Assembly: GCA_035294145.1 (NCBI GenBank)
Contig: DATGLL010000007.1
Coordinates: forward strand, 1-14,651
DNA from: CADDZO01 sp035294145
GTDB lineage: Bacteria; Chloroflexota; Dormibacteria; Dormibacterales; Dormibacteraceae
Length of the DNA: 14,651 nucleotides
Direction of reading: 5' to 3'
Positions 1 to 7,633 of the stretch are shown in pieces (the first letter of the stretch is position 1; every line of letters starts with the position of its first letter). The notes beneath the pieces are model-generated. The model searched no databases, had not been told where the DNA came from, and saw only the letters and a list, made by a program, of their open reading frames with translations. The translations under genes and the position numbers were made by a program.

Positions 1-108
1 GTTGGAGCCTTCGTGAAGCGCAGAGCCGCGGTAAGACCCGGGCTTCCCGGGCACGCGGCAAGGAAGCGCGAAGCCCGCAAGGGCAACCCCGTGAGGGGTG
101 CCGCGTGA
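1..108 (+). CDS. tnpB: TnpB, C-terminal fragment (window-edge partial, left copy)
   Basis: An open frame runs from base 1 to a TGA at 106-108 and encodes 35 residues beginning VGAFVKRRAAVRPG. On its own it would be unrecognisable. It matches, nearly residue for residue, the tail of the TnpB fragment at the right edge of the window, where the preceding zinc-ribbon motif is visible. TnpB is the RNA-guided endonuclease of IS200/IS605 and IS1341-type elements. Only the basic tail after the nuclease/zinc-ribbon region is present here, and the rest lies outside the window. Whether the full gene is intact cannot be told. Confidence 0.65.
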   Translation, partial: VGAFVKRRAAVRPGLPGHAARKREARKGNPVRGAA

Positions 109-136
109 GTGCTACTGCGTACTCGGCGGCAACGGC
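1..136 (+). mobile_element. Right end of an IS605/IS1341-type (TnpB) element, left copy
   Basis: This is the terminal part of a TnpB-encoding element whose body lies left of the window. It contains the last codons of tnpB (to 108) and then a short non-coding end. The same sequence occurs inverted at 14389-14523. Identity is about 96% over the first 103 bases and is lost between about 109 and 119. It resumes at 120-136 with TACTC(G/A)GCGGCAACGGC, where both copies stop matching, so 136 is taken as the element boundary. It can fold two hairpins: GGGCTTC 40-46 with GAAGCCC 70-76, and GGC-ACCCC/GGGGT-GCC at 82-102 with one bulged A. Subterminal hairpins are typical of this family. The boundary rests on only two copies. 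Confidence 0.7.
1..136 (+). ncRNA. Candidate omega-RNA (reRNA) scaffold, left copy
   Basis: In characterised TnpB elements the guide RNA scaffold is transcribed from the 3' end of tnpB through the right end, and the guide is the flanking DNA just beyond the boundary. This segment has that arrangement and two conserved hairpins (40-76 and 82-102). If the boundary at 136 is right, the guide would be read from about 137-156. The 5' end of such an RNA cannot be set and may lie outside the window. This is inferred from family knowledge and the two-copy comparison. Confidence 0.3.
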
Positions 137-241
137 TCCCCAGGTCCTCGCCCACGGCCCCGAGCCCGGGGTCGCGCGCCGTAACCCCAGCAGCCGTCAT
201 CACCTTGCGGAGCCGCCCAGGCGCGAGGGGCCACCATCGGC

Positions 242-260
242 GCCGGCCACGGTGGCCGGC
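242..260. terminator. Perfect GC palindrome after the MMPL gene, possible terminator
   Basis: GCCGGCCA-CGG-TGGCCGGC is a perfect 8-bp stem with a 3-base loop. It lies 8 bases beyond the stop codon of the MMPL gene, the last gene of the minus-strand block. The position suits a transcription end or an mRNA-stabilising hairpin. There is no T-run on either side, so it is not a classical intrinsic terminator. Long GC palindromes also arise by chance in DNA this GC-rich. Confidence 0.3.
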
Positions 261-267
261 CCTCCGA

Positions 268-2415
268 TCAGCCCATGCCCACCGGCCGACGCCGGCCGGG
301 CCACCAGTTGAGGTTGCCCAGCACCCGCATCATGGCCGGCACCAGCAGGAGCCTGATCACGGTCGCGTCGAGCAGGACCGCCACCGCGAAGGTGACGCCC
401 AGGGCCTTGTTGAGGGAGAGATGGCTGAGGCCAAGCGTGCCCACCACCAGCATCAGGATCAACGCCGCCGAGGTGATGACCTGTCCGGTGCGCTCCAGGC
501 CCAGGGCGACGGCGTCACGGTTGGAGCTGCCCCTCGCCCACTCCTCGCGCACCCGGCTGAGCAGGAAGACCTCGTAGTCCATGGAGAGGCCGAAGAGGCC
601 GGCGAAGATGATCAGGGGGATGGTGGAGTCGGTGAACCCGACCGCCTGGAAGTCGAGCACCGAGGCCAGGTGCCCCTGCTGGAAGCCCCAGGTCAGGACC
701 CCCATGGCAGCGCCGACCGAGAGCAGGTTCATGAGCACGGCCTTGAGCGGGAGCACCAGGGAGCGGAAGGCGATGGCGAGGAAGACGAAGGTGAGGGTGA
801 GCACGGTGCCGATGATGGTGGGGAAGTCGCCGGTCAGAAGATGGAGGTAGTCCTGGTAGGCAGGGGCCTCGCCACCGAGCCACACGCTCACGTCAGGGGG
901 TCGAAAGGCGGACCGGAGGTGGTCCAGCCAGCGATGGGTGCGCTCGTCGTTGTCCCCGGCCGGTTGCGTCACCTCGTACACCGCCCAGCCGGGATGGAAG
1001 TACAACGGCAGCTCGGCGGCGGGAACGTCGGCCGGGCCGCGAACCGGCTGGCCCTGGGCCACGGCCCTGAGCCGCTGCTCCAGGGCCACCGCCGTGCCTA
1101 GGTCGGGGACGCCACCGACCACCACCAGCACCGGGCCATGGGCCGGCAGCCCCAGGTCGGCCTGGGCAATCCGGTTGGCCTGAGCCGCCTCGTCCTCCGG
1201 GGGCAACGACTCCGCCCCCACCACCCCGAGCCGCAGGTCCCGCGCCGGCGCCGCCAAGACCAAGACCAGGGCCAGGCTGACGAGGATGAAGCGGCCCGGC
1301 CGGCTCATGACCGCCTGGGCCAGGCGCCGCCAGAACCCTGCCGTCTCCTGGGCCGAGCTCAGGGGCAGGGTGAGGCGCGAGACATGCCCCCCGAAGACGG
1401 CGAGCAAGGCCGGGATCAGGGTCAGCGAGGCCAGCACCGAAACCCCGACCACGATGGCTCCCCCCAGCCCGATCGACCACAGCACGTTGACGTGCGAGAG
1501 CATGAGCGCGCCGAATCCGATCGCGACCGTGGCCCCTGAGACCAGGGTGGCCAGCCCGGCGCTGCCCGCGGTGACCGCCACCGCGTCGCGAACGCCCAGC
1601 CCGCGCCGCAGCTCCTCGCGAAACCGGTTCACCACCAGCAGCGAGTAGTCGATGCCCAGCCCGAGGCCCAAGGCCGAGCTCACGTTGAGGGCGAACACGG
1701 ACACGGTGTGCAGGCGGGCGGCCACCCCGAGCAGGGCGACCGCGACCGTGACCGCGGCCAGACCGGTGAGCACCGGGAGCAGGGCGGCCACGGGCCCGCC
1801 GAAGGCGAGCAGGAGCAAGAGCAGGGCGATGGGCAGGGAGAGCCGCTCCGATTGCTGGAGATCCTGCTCTGAGCGTGCGATCAGGTCGTCGTAGACGGCG
1901 GCCGTGCCTCCCACGTAGGTGCGCGCGGGCCCGGGGTGGTGAAGGCGCTCGACCTGCCGGGCCAGGTCGACCAGCCGGTCGGGGGTCTGCCCGGAGACCA
2001 CCAGCAGGGCCGCCGTTCGACCGTCCCGTCCGAGCAGCGGCCCCTGGACGTCGCCGTCGGAGCCGCGGAGCAACCGCTCGAGATCCCGTCGCCAGGCCGA
2101 GATCTGGGCCTGATAGGCGGGATCGGCGACCGTCTGACGCCGGGACTGGAAGACCACGATCACGGCCGTGTCCCGACGTTGAGGGAACTGGGCCCGGAGC
2201 AGATCGGCCGCCCGGGAGGACTCCGTGGCGCTCTCCGAGATGGAGGGCGAGAGCAGGCGAGGCGTGCCCGAGGCCAGCATCGCCATCGCCCCCGCCAGCA
2301 CCAGCCAGGCGGCGAGGAAGGCCCAGCGCCAGCTCGCCACCACCCTTCCCCAGGTCGTGGCGATGGTCCAGGCTCGTTCCGTCCTCAAGCCGGGGCCCAA
2401 GTCGGCCGGGGCCAT
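268..2415 (-). CDS. MMPL-family (RND superfamily) membrane transporter
   Basis: The 715-residue integral membrane protein has the duplicated MMPL/RND layout. It has a first membrane segment at about 31-50, an extracytoplasmic domain at about 51-190, and a membrane block at about 192-345. A second segment follows at about 376-392, then a second outer domain to about 530, and a second membrane block at about 533-698. The family signature occurs in both halves: GIDYSLLVVNRFREE (254-268) and SMDYEVFLLSRVREE (611-625). The C-terminal GNLNWWPG also resembles actinobacterial members. MMPL proteins use the proton gradient to export lipids, siderophores or drugs; the substrate here is unknown. The ATG start lies 31 bp after the phosphatidyltransferase stop, with only a distant GGAG about 19 bases upstream. 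Its position after a phospholipid-synthesis gene suggests an envelope-lipid role, which is inference. Confidence 0.92.
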   Translation of the reverse strand: MAPADLGPGLRTERAWTIATTWGRVVASWRWAFLAAWLVLAGAMAMLASGTPRLLSPSISESATESSRAADLLRAQFPQRRDTAVIVVFQSRRQTVADPAYQAQISAWRRDLERLLRGSDGDVQGPLLGRDGRTAALLVVSGQTPDRLVDLARQVERLHHPGPARTYVGGTAAVYDDLIARSEQDLQQSERLSLPIALLLLLLAFGGPVAALLPVLTGLAAVTVAVALLGVAARLHTVSVFALNVSSALGLGLGIDYSLLVVNRFREELRRGLGVRDAVAVTAGSAGLATLVSGATVAIGFGALMLSHVNVLWSIGLGGAIVVGVSVLASLTLIPALLAVFGGHVSRLTLPLSSAQETAGFWRRLAQAVMSRPGRFILVSLALVLVLAAPARDLRLGVVGAESLPPEDEAAQANRIAQADLGLPAHGPVLVVVGGVPDLGTAVALEQRLRAVAQGQPVRGPADVPAAELPLYFHPGWAVYEVTQPAGDNDERTHRWLDHLRSAFRPPDVSVWLGGEAPAYQDYLHLLTGDFPTIIGTVLTLTFVFLAIAFRSLVLPLKAVLMNLLSVGAAMGVLTWGFQQGHLASVLDFQAVGFTDSTIPLIIFAGLFGLSMDYEVFLLSRVREEWARGSSNRDAVALGLERTGQVITSAALILMLVVGTLGLSHLSLNKALGVTFAVAVLLDATVIRLLLVPAMMRVLGNLNWWPGRRRPVGMG

Positions 2416-2446
2416 CGGTCGACACGCACCACGTCTCCAGAAGAGA

Positions 2447-3133
2447 CTAGCGCCGTCGGTCGGCGGCCGACCGGCCGGGGCCTCGCACGACCTCCTCCCC
2501 GAGCCGTGCCATCAGCCCCCTGGCGGGGGAGGGACCGGCGGCCGCAGCGCCGCGCCGGGCCCGCCGTTGTGCGAGGTCGAGCAGCGCCGCCAGCTGCAGG
2601 GCGGCGAGCGCGAGCACGAGCCGGGGAGACGGCGCCCGGGGGAAGGGGGAGAGGGCGAGCAGCAGCACCGCCATCTGGACGCGGCCAGCGACCTGGTGCC
2701 AGCGACCGAGGTCGGCGGCAGGCCCCGGGGCGAGCACGTATCGGGCGATGGGCGGGATCGCGCCCGGCCAGGGGAGTCGACCGCGACGCACGCCGGCAAG
2801 GGCGGCGGAGAGCGTGAGCCAGCTGTCCACCTCGATGTCGAGGACGGCACCGAGCGGCGTGGGCCCGAGGCACCTGGCCAGGCGGCCGTCCACCGCGTCG
2901 AGCAGGGTGCTGGCCAGGAGCGCCCCCCAGAAGGCGGCCCGCTGCGCCCGACCCGCGACGATCGTCGCCCAGGCCGGCAGGGAGAGGCCCGCACGGGCCA
3001 ACGTCAGCAGGTCGGCAACGGTCACCGCGGGGACGGGAGGCAGGCCGGACCGTCGCTGGCGCCGGTGGGCCGAGACCTCCCCGAGCCGACGGCTCGGGCG
3101 ACCCTTGAGCAGGCACGCCAGGATGGCGCTCAC
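2447..3133 (-). CDS. CDP-alcohol phosphatidyltransferase family protein
   Basis: This small membrane enzyme of the family transfers a phosphatidyl group from a CDP-lipid to an alcohol in phospholipid synthesis. The acceptor cannot be named. The signature D-x2-DG-x2-AR...G-x3-D-x3-D is present as D79, D82-G83, A86-R87, G95, D99, D103 (DAVDGRLAR, then LGAVLDIEVD). All metal-binding aspartates are intact, but the AR-to-G spacer is seven residues instead of the usual eight. Hydrophobic helices surround it, and the C-terminus is Arg/Ala-rich. The start chosen is GTG at 3133, which overlaps the priA TGA as GTGA, the junction used repeatedly in this cluster. GTG at 3154 would add seven residues. GTG at 3025 would start at TVADLLTLARAG, closer to the usual family N-terminus. 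The long basic N-terminus is therefore uncertain. Confidence 0.85.
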   Translation of the reverse strand: MSAILACLLKGRPSRRLGEVSAHRRQRRSGLPPVPAVTVADLLTLARAGLSLPAWATIVAGRAQRAAFWGALLASTLLDAVDGRLARCLGPTPLGAVLDIEVDSWLTLSAALAGVRRGRLPWPGAIPPIARYVLAPGPAADLGRWHQVAGRVQMAVLLLALSPFPRAPSPRLVLALAALQLAALLDLAQRRARRGAAAAGPSPARGLMARLGEEVVRGPGRSAADRRR

Positions 3134-5112
3134 ACGACGGGATCGATGTCGCACGACCAGCCTCGGCCGCGGGGGGCGAGATGGCGGACCCGTTCCAGAC
3201 GCTCGCCCCGCAGCGTAATCTGCCAGCGGTACTCCCCCCGGAGCCGATGGATGAAGGCGGGGGACGGCCCCTGGAGCCGGATGCCACCGATGCCCTCGCC
3301 CACCAGCGCCGAGGCCATCCGCTCCGCGGCCTCACGGGCCACGTTCGCCGCCCGCTCCTGATCCGGGTGCGAGTAGGTGAGCACCCCCAACTGGACGTAG
3401 GGGGGGAAGGCGAAGGCCCGTCGGGCGGGGATCTCCTCCAGGTAGAAGCCGAGGTAGTCGCCGTCGCGGGCGCGGCGAAGGCTGTAGTGGTCGGGGTTGG
3501 AGGTCTGGACGACGACGCGCGCCGGGCGCTCGCGCCGGCCGGCCCGGCCGGCGGCCTGGGTGACCAGCGCGAAGGCCATCTCGGCCGAGCGGTAGTCGGG
3601 GAAGTGGAGCGGGAGATCGGCGTCCACCACCCCAACCGTGGTCACGTTCTCGAGGTCGAAGCCACGGGCCACCAGCTGGGTGCCCACCAGGATGTCGGCA
3701 CGACCGGCGGCGAAGGTCTCGAAGATCTCGTGGTAGGCGTCGGGGCTGCGAAGGGCGTCCCGGTCCAAGCGCAGCACACGGGCCTCAGGCCAGGTGCGCC
3801 GGACCATCCCCTCCAGCCGTTGGGTCCCCACCCCCAGCCCCCGGATCGCCCGTGACCCGCAGGTCGGGCAGAAGACGGGCAGCGGCCTGGTGTACCCGCA
3901 GTAGTGGCAGGACAGGCCGTCCAGCTCAAGGTGCTGCACCATCGAGACCGAGCAGCCCGGGCACTCGATCGACTGGCCGCAGTCCCGGCAGGAGAAGAAG
4001 GTCGCCGCACCCCTTCGGTTCAAGAACAGGATCACCTGCTCCCCGCGCCGGAGGGCGCCATCGACCAGCTCCGCCAGGCGCCGGCTCAGCGGGCGCCGGT
4101 TGCCCTGCCGGAACTCCTCCCCCATGTCCACCAGCTCGACGTGGGCCGGCACCCCTCGCACCCGTCGAGGGAGCTCGGCCAGCGCCAGGAGGCCGCTTCG
4201 GGCCTCGCTGTAGGTGGTGACGCTGGGGGTGGCCGAGCCGAGGACGAGGCGGGCGCCGGTGGCCTCGGCCAGCCGCCTCGCCACCCATCCCGCCTCGTAG
4301 CGGGGCGTCCGGTCCTGCTTGAAAGCTGGGGAGCCCTCCTCGTCGACGCAGATCAGCCCCAATCGGGGGAGGGGAGCGAAGACGGCCGAGCGACTGCCGA
4401 TCACCAACGACACCTCGCCCCGTCGCACCCGCCACCATTGCTGGGCCCGCTCCAGGTCGGTCAACCGGCTGTGGAGGACGGCCAGGGGCACGCCCAGGCG
4501 CCGGGAGAACCGCTCCACGAGCTGGGGGGTGAGGGCGATCTCCGGCACCAGCACCAGCGCCCGGAGCCCGGCGGCGACGACCTCGGCGGCGGCCGCCATG
4601 TACACCTCGGTCTTGCCGCTCCCGGTGACCCCGTGCAGGAGCACCGGTCGCCCGCCCCGGATCGTCTCCAGAGCCCGCCGCTGCTCCGGCGTCAGCTCCG
4701 GCCCCGGCTCCGGCGGGCCGGCAGGCAAGGTGGCCTCCAGGAGCCGGCTGTGCCGCGTCTGGCGAGGCGAGGGGCCAGCCCCCGTCGAGCGCCGCCCGCT
4801 CCGCACCCGAGGGGGGAGCATGGCACGCAGGCAGTCGATGAGCGGCGCCCAGTAGTGCTCGGCGACCGCCCGCGCCACCTCCACCTGGTGCGGCAGCAGC
4901 AGGGGCTCCGGGTCGGCGCGCTCGATCTCCTTGACCTCTCGTCCCGGCTCCCGGGTGTGGACCTCGGTCACATAGCCCAGGGAACGCCGCCTCCCGAACG
5001 GCACCCAAACCCGATGGCCGGGGACCACGTCCAGGCCGGCGGGCACGGCGTAGGTGTAGGTCTCCCGCTCCAGGGCACGTCCGGCCTCGACCGCCACCTC
5101 GGCGTAGCGCAT
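3130..5112 (-). CDS. priA: Primosomal protein N' (PriA), replication restart helicase
   Basis: PriA recognises stalled forks and reloads the replicative helicase. The N-terminal 3'-DNA-end-binding domain is at about 1-100. Walker A GVTGSGKT is at 161-168, motif III GSATPS at 292-297, motif V GTQLVARGFD at 477-486, and motif VI QAAGRAGR at 519-526. The zinc-binding insertion has eight cysteines in four CxxC pairs (375/378, 384/387, 402/405, 415/418). Unlike mycobacterial-type PriA with degenerate motifs, the P-loop is intact, so ATPase activity is plausible. Two oddities stand out. Motif II reads DEEG (257-260) where DEEH is usual. The span between the 3'-binding domain and helicase (about 101-140) is a short Pro/Arg/Gly-rich linker, apparently without the winged-helix domain. 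Length is 660 residues against about 730 in E. coli. The ATG start gives a complete family N-terminus. Confidence 0.96.
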   Translation of the reverse strand: MRYAEVAVEAGRALERETYTYAVPAGLDVVPGHRVWVPFGRRRSLGYVTEVHTREPGREVKEIERADPEPLLLPHQVEVARAVAEHYWAPLIDCLRAMLPPRVRSGRRSTGAGPSPRQTRHSRLLEATLPAGPPEPGPELTPEQRRALETIRGGRPVLLHGVTGSGKTEVYMAAAAEVVAAGLRALVLVPEIALTPQLVERFSRRLGVPLAVLHSRLTDLERAQQWWRVRRGEVSLVIGSRSAVFAPLPRLGLICVDEEGSPAFKQDRTPRYEAGWVARRLAEATGARLVLGSATPSVTTYSEARSGLLALAELPRRVRGVPAHVELVDMGEEFRQGNRRPLSRRLAELVDGALRRGEQVILFLNRRGAATFFSCRDCGQSIECPGCSVSMVQHLELDGLSCHYCGYTRPLPVFCPTCGSRAIRGLGVGTQRLEGMVRRTWPEARVLRLDRDALRSPDAYHEIFETFAAGRADILVGTQLVARGFDLENVTTVGVVDADLPLHFPDYRSAEMAFALVTQAAGRAGRRERPARVVVQTSNPDHYSLRRARDGDYLGFYLEEIPARRAFAFPPYVQLGVLTYSHPDQERAANVAREAAERMASALVGEGIGGIRLQGPSPAFIHRLRGEYRWQITLRGERLERVRHLAPRGRGWSCDIDPVV

Positions 5113-5621
5113 CGCTCACCGTCGCCGCCGAGGGGGCGAGGGCCGCAGGGGGCGGTATCCCTCTCGGGGTCGCCCTCGCGGACCTCGCGCCTCCTCGACA
5201 TCTGCCCGACACCCCGGATCGCGAGACGCCTCCCAGGACCTCGCACGCTCGGCCCCCCGCCTCATGGAGGCCCCACCCGGGCCTCCCCATCCGGCCAAGG
5301 CGATCGCCACGCGGCCATCCCGTCGCCGGCGCCCGCCGCCCTCGGCGCACGTCCGACCCTCCGCCCGGCCCGGATCCCTCGGCGCCCGACCGGGACCGAC
5401 AGCCTGCCCTCCCGATCCCCGCGGGAGGCGGTGCTGGGATGGACGCCGTGGGCCCTCGCCCGCGGCCTCGAGCTCGCGGTCGCGGATCGCGGCGCCCCGG
5501 TCGGGCGGCTGCTCGCGGCCCTCCCACCGCCCTCCCGCCAGGCCCCTCGAAGGGCACCACGCCGGCCCGACCCCTGCCATGCGTCGCGGCGGCCACACCG
5601 CGTCCGACCCCAGCCCGTGCC
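5113..5621. other. 509-bp stretch without a recognisable gene
   Basis: This lies between the putative lipoprotein stop and the priA start. On the minus strand one frame is open from an ATG at 5580 to a TGA at 5116-5118, three bases before the priA ATG. It would encode about 154 residues, overwhelmingly Arg, Gly, Pro, Glu and Ala, with no hydrophobic core, motif or Shine-Dalgarno sequence. Its third-position GC bias is moderate. A plus-strand frame over 5430-5530 gives a short protein-like run (EAVLGWTPWALARGLEL) but has no supported start or end. I recognise neither frame as a gene. In related gene orders rpoZ or metK often sits between gmk/coaBC and priA, and no trace of either is visible. 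The stretch may be a promoter/leader region for priA or a decayed gene. Confidence 0.4.
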
Positions 5622-6407
5622 TCAGCCGGTCAGGATGGACCCGGGATCCACGAGCTGGGCCTGAGCCGGGGGAGAGATCCTCGGCACCTGCGTCGCCCGG
5701 AGCTCGAGATGGCTGTCGACCTGCTGACGGATCCCGCTCACGGGATCGGTCCCCGTCAGGTGGACCTCCGCCCCGCCCAGCTGGCCGCTCGGGATCACCA
5801 GGTACACGTCCACCTGCGCCTGCGCGGTCCGGAGGAAGGCCTTCTCGGCCGCGCCCACCACCGGGATGGTCTCCAGCTCCTCCAGCTGTGGCGGCGCCGG
5901 CGAGATGGCGAAGCGACGGGCGAAGCCCGCCCCGACGTGACCGATCCCGGCCGGGGAGATGGAGAGCGCCAGCAGCGTCGTCTCGCGGAGGAGGTCGAGA
6001 CGCAGGGCCGGGAAGAGGACGGTCACGGAGGCCACCGGGGTGGCCCTCCAGGCGGCGCCGGAGGAGCCGGCCGAACGGACGAACAGCTGCTGATCCGCGA
6101 TCACCATGTCGAGGTCGATGTGCTGGCCACCGACGCTCAGCCGGAAGCGGAAGCTGGCGTCGTCGTCCCGAAGACGGCCGCCGGTCACCGTCATGCGCTG
6201 CTGGAGCTCCTGGCCGCTCGGGATCTGGCCGCCGGTGAGCTGGACGGTCTGGTCGAGGTCGAAGACGGCGCCATGCCGCTCCAGCGACTGGATGGCGGCG
6301 GCGATGCTCCTGGCCTCGGCCCGCTGGTCGGTCGACACGGGCAGGGGAAGGCCGCAGGCGGTCAGCAGGCCGACCGCGAGCAGGGCCGCCACCACCGCCC
6401 GTCTCAC
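5622..6407 (-). CDS. Putative lipoprotein (LppX/LprG-like in outline)
   Basis: The 261-residue protein begins with a short basic and hydrophobic signal ending in the lipobox LTAC (15-18). Lipidation is predicted at Cys18, followed by signal cleavage by LspA, which is encoded in the same cluster. The mature part is soluble and rich in beta-forming segments. Stretches such as FRFRLSVGGQHIDLDMVIAD and VDVYLVIPSGQLGGAEVHLTG recall LppX/LprAFG-type lipid-binding lipoproteins, but no diagnostic motif confirms this. The GTG start overlaps the coaBC stop as GTGA, so it is probably coupled to coaBC. Its position between coaBC and priA is unusual. A possible partner is the MMPL exporter downstream, since such lipoproteins and MMPL pumps can cooperate; this is inference only. 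Confidence 0.8.
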   Translation of the reverse strand: MRRAVVAALLAVGLLTACGLPLPVSTDQRAEARSIAAAIQSLERHGAVFDLDQTVQLTGGQIPSGQELQQRMTVTGGRLRDDDASFRFRLSVGGQHIDLDMVIADQQLFVRSAGSSGAAWRATPVASVTVLFPALRLDLLRETTLLALSISPAGIGHVGAGFARRFAISPAPPQLEELETIPVVGAAEKAFLRTAQAQVDVYLVIPSGQLGGAEVHLTGTDPVSGIRQQVDSHLELRATQVPRISPPAQAQLVDPGSILTG

Positions 6408-7633
6408 GACCGCAGCCTCGGCCCGACCACGTCCAGCAGCCGATCGGCCACCGCCCGCTTGGGGGCGCGCTCGAGCTGGACGCTGGTCCCGTCACGGAAG
6501 ATCAGCACCCCCGCGTTGTACTCCGAGCCGAAGCCGATGTCGGGGCGGCTGATGTCGTTGGCGAAGACGGCGTCCAGCCCCTTCGCCTCGAGCTTCGCGG
6601 CCGCCCGGCTCGCCAGCTCCGCGTCCTCGGCGGCGAACCCCAGCCGGAAGACCCGCTCCGTCCCCGGCTCCCGCCCCAGCTCGGCCAGAACGTCCACGTT
6701 CCTCTCCAGCTCAAGGACCAGCCGATCTCGCCCCTCGCGCCGGATCTTCACCTCCGAGGGGCGGAGCGGCCGGAAGTCGGCCACCGCCGCCGCCATCACC
6801 AGCAGGTCGGCGCCACGGACCTCCTCGCGGAGGGCCTCGAGCATCTCCACCGCCGTCTGCACCGGCCGAGCTCGCACCCCGGGATGCGGCGGGTGCGTGA
6901 CCGTGGTGACCAGCGCCACCTCCGCGCCCCGATCCGCGGCCGCCACCGCCACAGCGTAGCCCATCTTCCCGCTGGAGTAGTTGCCGATGAACCGCACCGG
7001 ATCGATCGGCTCGCGCGTCCCGCCCGCGCTGACCACCACCCGCCGGCCCGCCAGGTCGCCCCCAGCGCGCACCGCCCGCCCCATCGCCGCCAGCAGCTCC
7101 TCCGGCTCGGGGAGCCGGCCAGCACCGACGTGGCCGCTGGCCAGGTGGCCGGTCCCCGGCTCCACCACCACCCGGCCCTGCCCGCGCAGCTCGTCGACGT
7201 TGCGCCGCACCGGTGGGCTGGCCCACATGGCGTCGTTCATGGCCGGCGCGATCACGACGGGGCAACGGGCGGCGAGGACGGTGGCCGTGACCGGATCCGC
7301 GGCACGGCCGCCGGCCAGCCGGGCCAGCGCGTCCGCCGTCGCCGGCGCCACCAGGATCAGCTGCGCCCAATCCCCGAGCTCGACGTGCGGCTCCGCACGC
7401 CCAGCGCCCCAGAGGTCGGTCAGCACCGGCTGGCCGGTGAGCCCGTGGAAGGTGGCCTGGCCCACGAACCGGAGCGCGGAGGCGGTCATGGCCACCCGAA
7501 CCTCGGAGCCGGCCTGGACCAGCTGCGAGACCAGGTCGGCCACCTTGTAGGCGGCGATGCTGCCGCAGACCAGCACGGCGATGCGGCGTCCCTGGAGCGC
7601 GGGCGGCACCGGCACCGGTCGCAGCGGGCTCAC
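6404..7633 (-). CDS. coaBC: Bifunctional phosphopantothenoylcysteine decarboxylase / phosphopantothenate-cysteine ligase (CoaBC)
   Basis: CoaBC carries out two steps of coenzyme A synthesis: coupling of 4'-phosphopantothenate to cysteine using CTP (CoaB), then FMN-dependent decarboxylation (CoaC). The length of 409 residues is normal. The CoaC part (about 15-190) shows the flavin-fold start GSIAAYK (24-30), catalytic His83 in HVELGDWA, APATADALA (96-104), and PAMNDAMW (130-137). The active-site motif usually written ACG appears as LASG (164-167), with Ser166 where E. coli has Cys158. The CoaB part (about 197-405) has SAGGTREPIDPVRFIGNYSS (202-221), SGKMG (221-225), the Lys of EVKIRRE (294-300), and GFAAED/KLEAKGLDAVFAND. 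The GTG start at 7633 overlaps the gmk TGA as GTGA, with a G-rich run immediately before it. The stop overlaps the lipoprotein start in the same way. Confidence 0.95.
   Translation of the reverse strand: MSPLRPVPVPPALQGRRIAVLVCGSIAAYKVADLVSQLVQAGSEVRVAMTASALRFVGQATFHGLTGQPVLTDLWGAGRAEPHVELGDWAQLILVAPATADALARLAGGRAADPVTATVLAARCPVVIAPAMNDAMWASPPVRRNVDELRGQGRVVVEPGTGHLASGHVGAGRLPEPEELLAAMGRAVRAGGDLAGRRVVVSAGGTREPIDPVRFIGNYSSGKMGYAVAVAAADRGAEVALVTTVTHPPHPGVRARPVQTAVEMLEALREEVRGADLLVMAAAVADFRPLRPSEVKIRREGRDRLVLELERNVDVLAELGREPGTERVFRLGFAAEDAELASRAAAKLEAKGLDAVFANDISRPDIGFGSEYNAGVLIFRDGTSVQLERAPKRAVADRLLDVVGPRLRS

Noticed and set aside
109..1101. Long plus-strand open frame opposite the MMPL gene
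   Set aside because: It is an antisense shadow: Gly/Glu/His/Arg-rich with no motif, while the minus strand carries a complete transporter with both family signatures.
2385..3635. Arg/Ser-rich minus frame overlapping priA and the phosphatidyltransferase gene
   Set aside because: It is a frame-shifted shadow of two well-supported genes.
3904..5664. A 586-codon plus-strand frame opposite priA
   Set aside because: No recognisable domain, and it lies opposite a fully conserved PriA. Only the segment over the 509-bp gap is of any interest, and it lacks a supported start.
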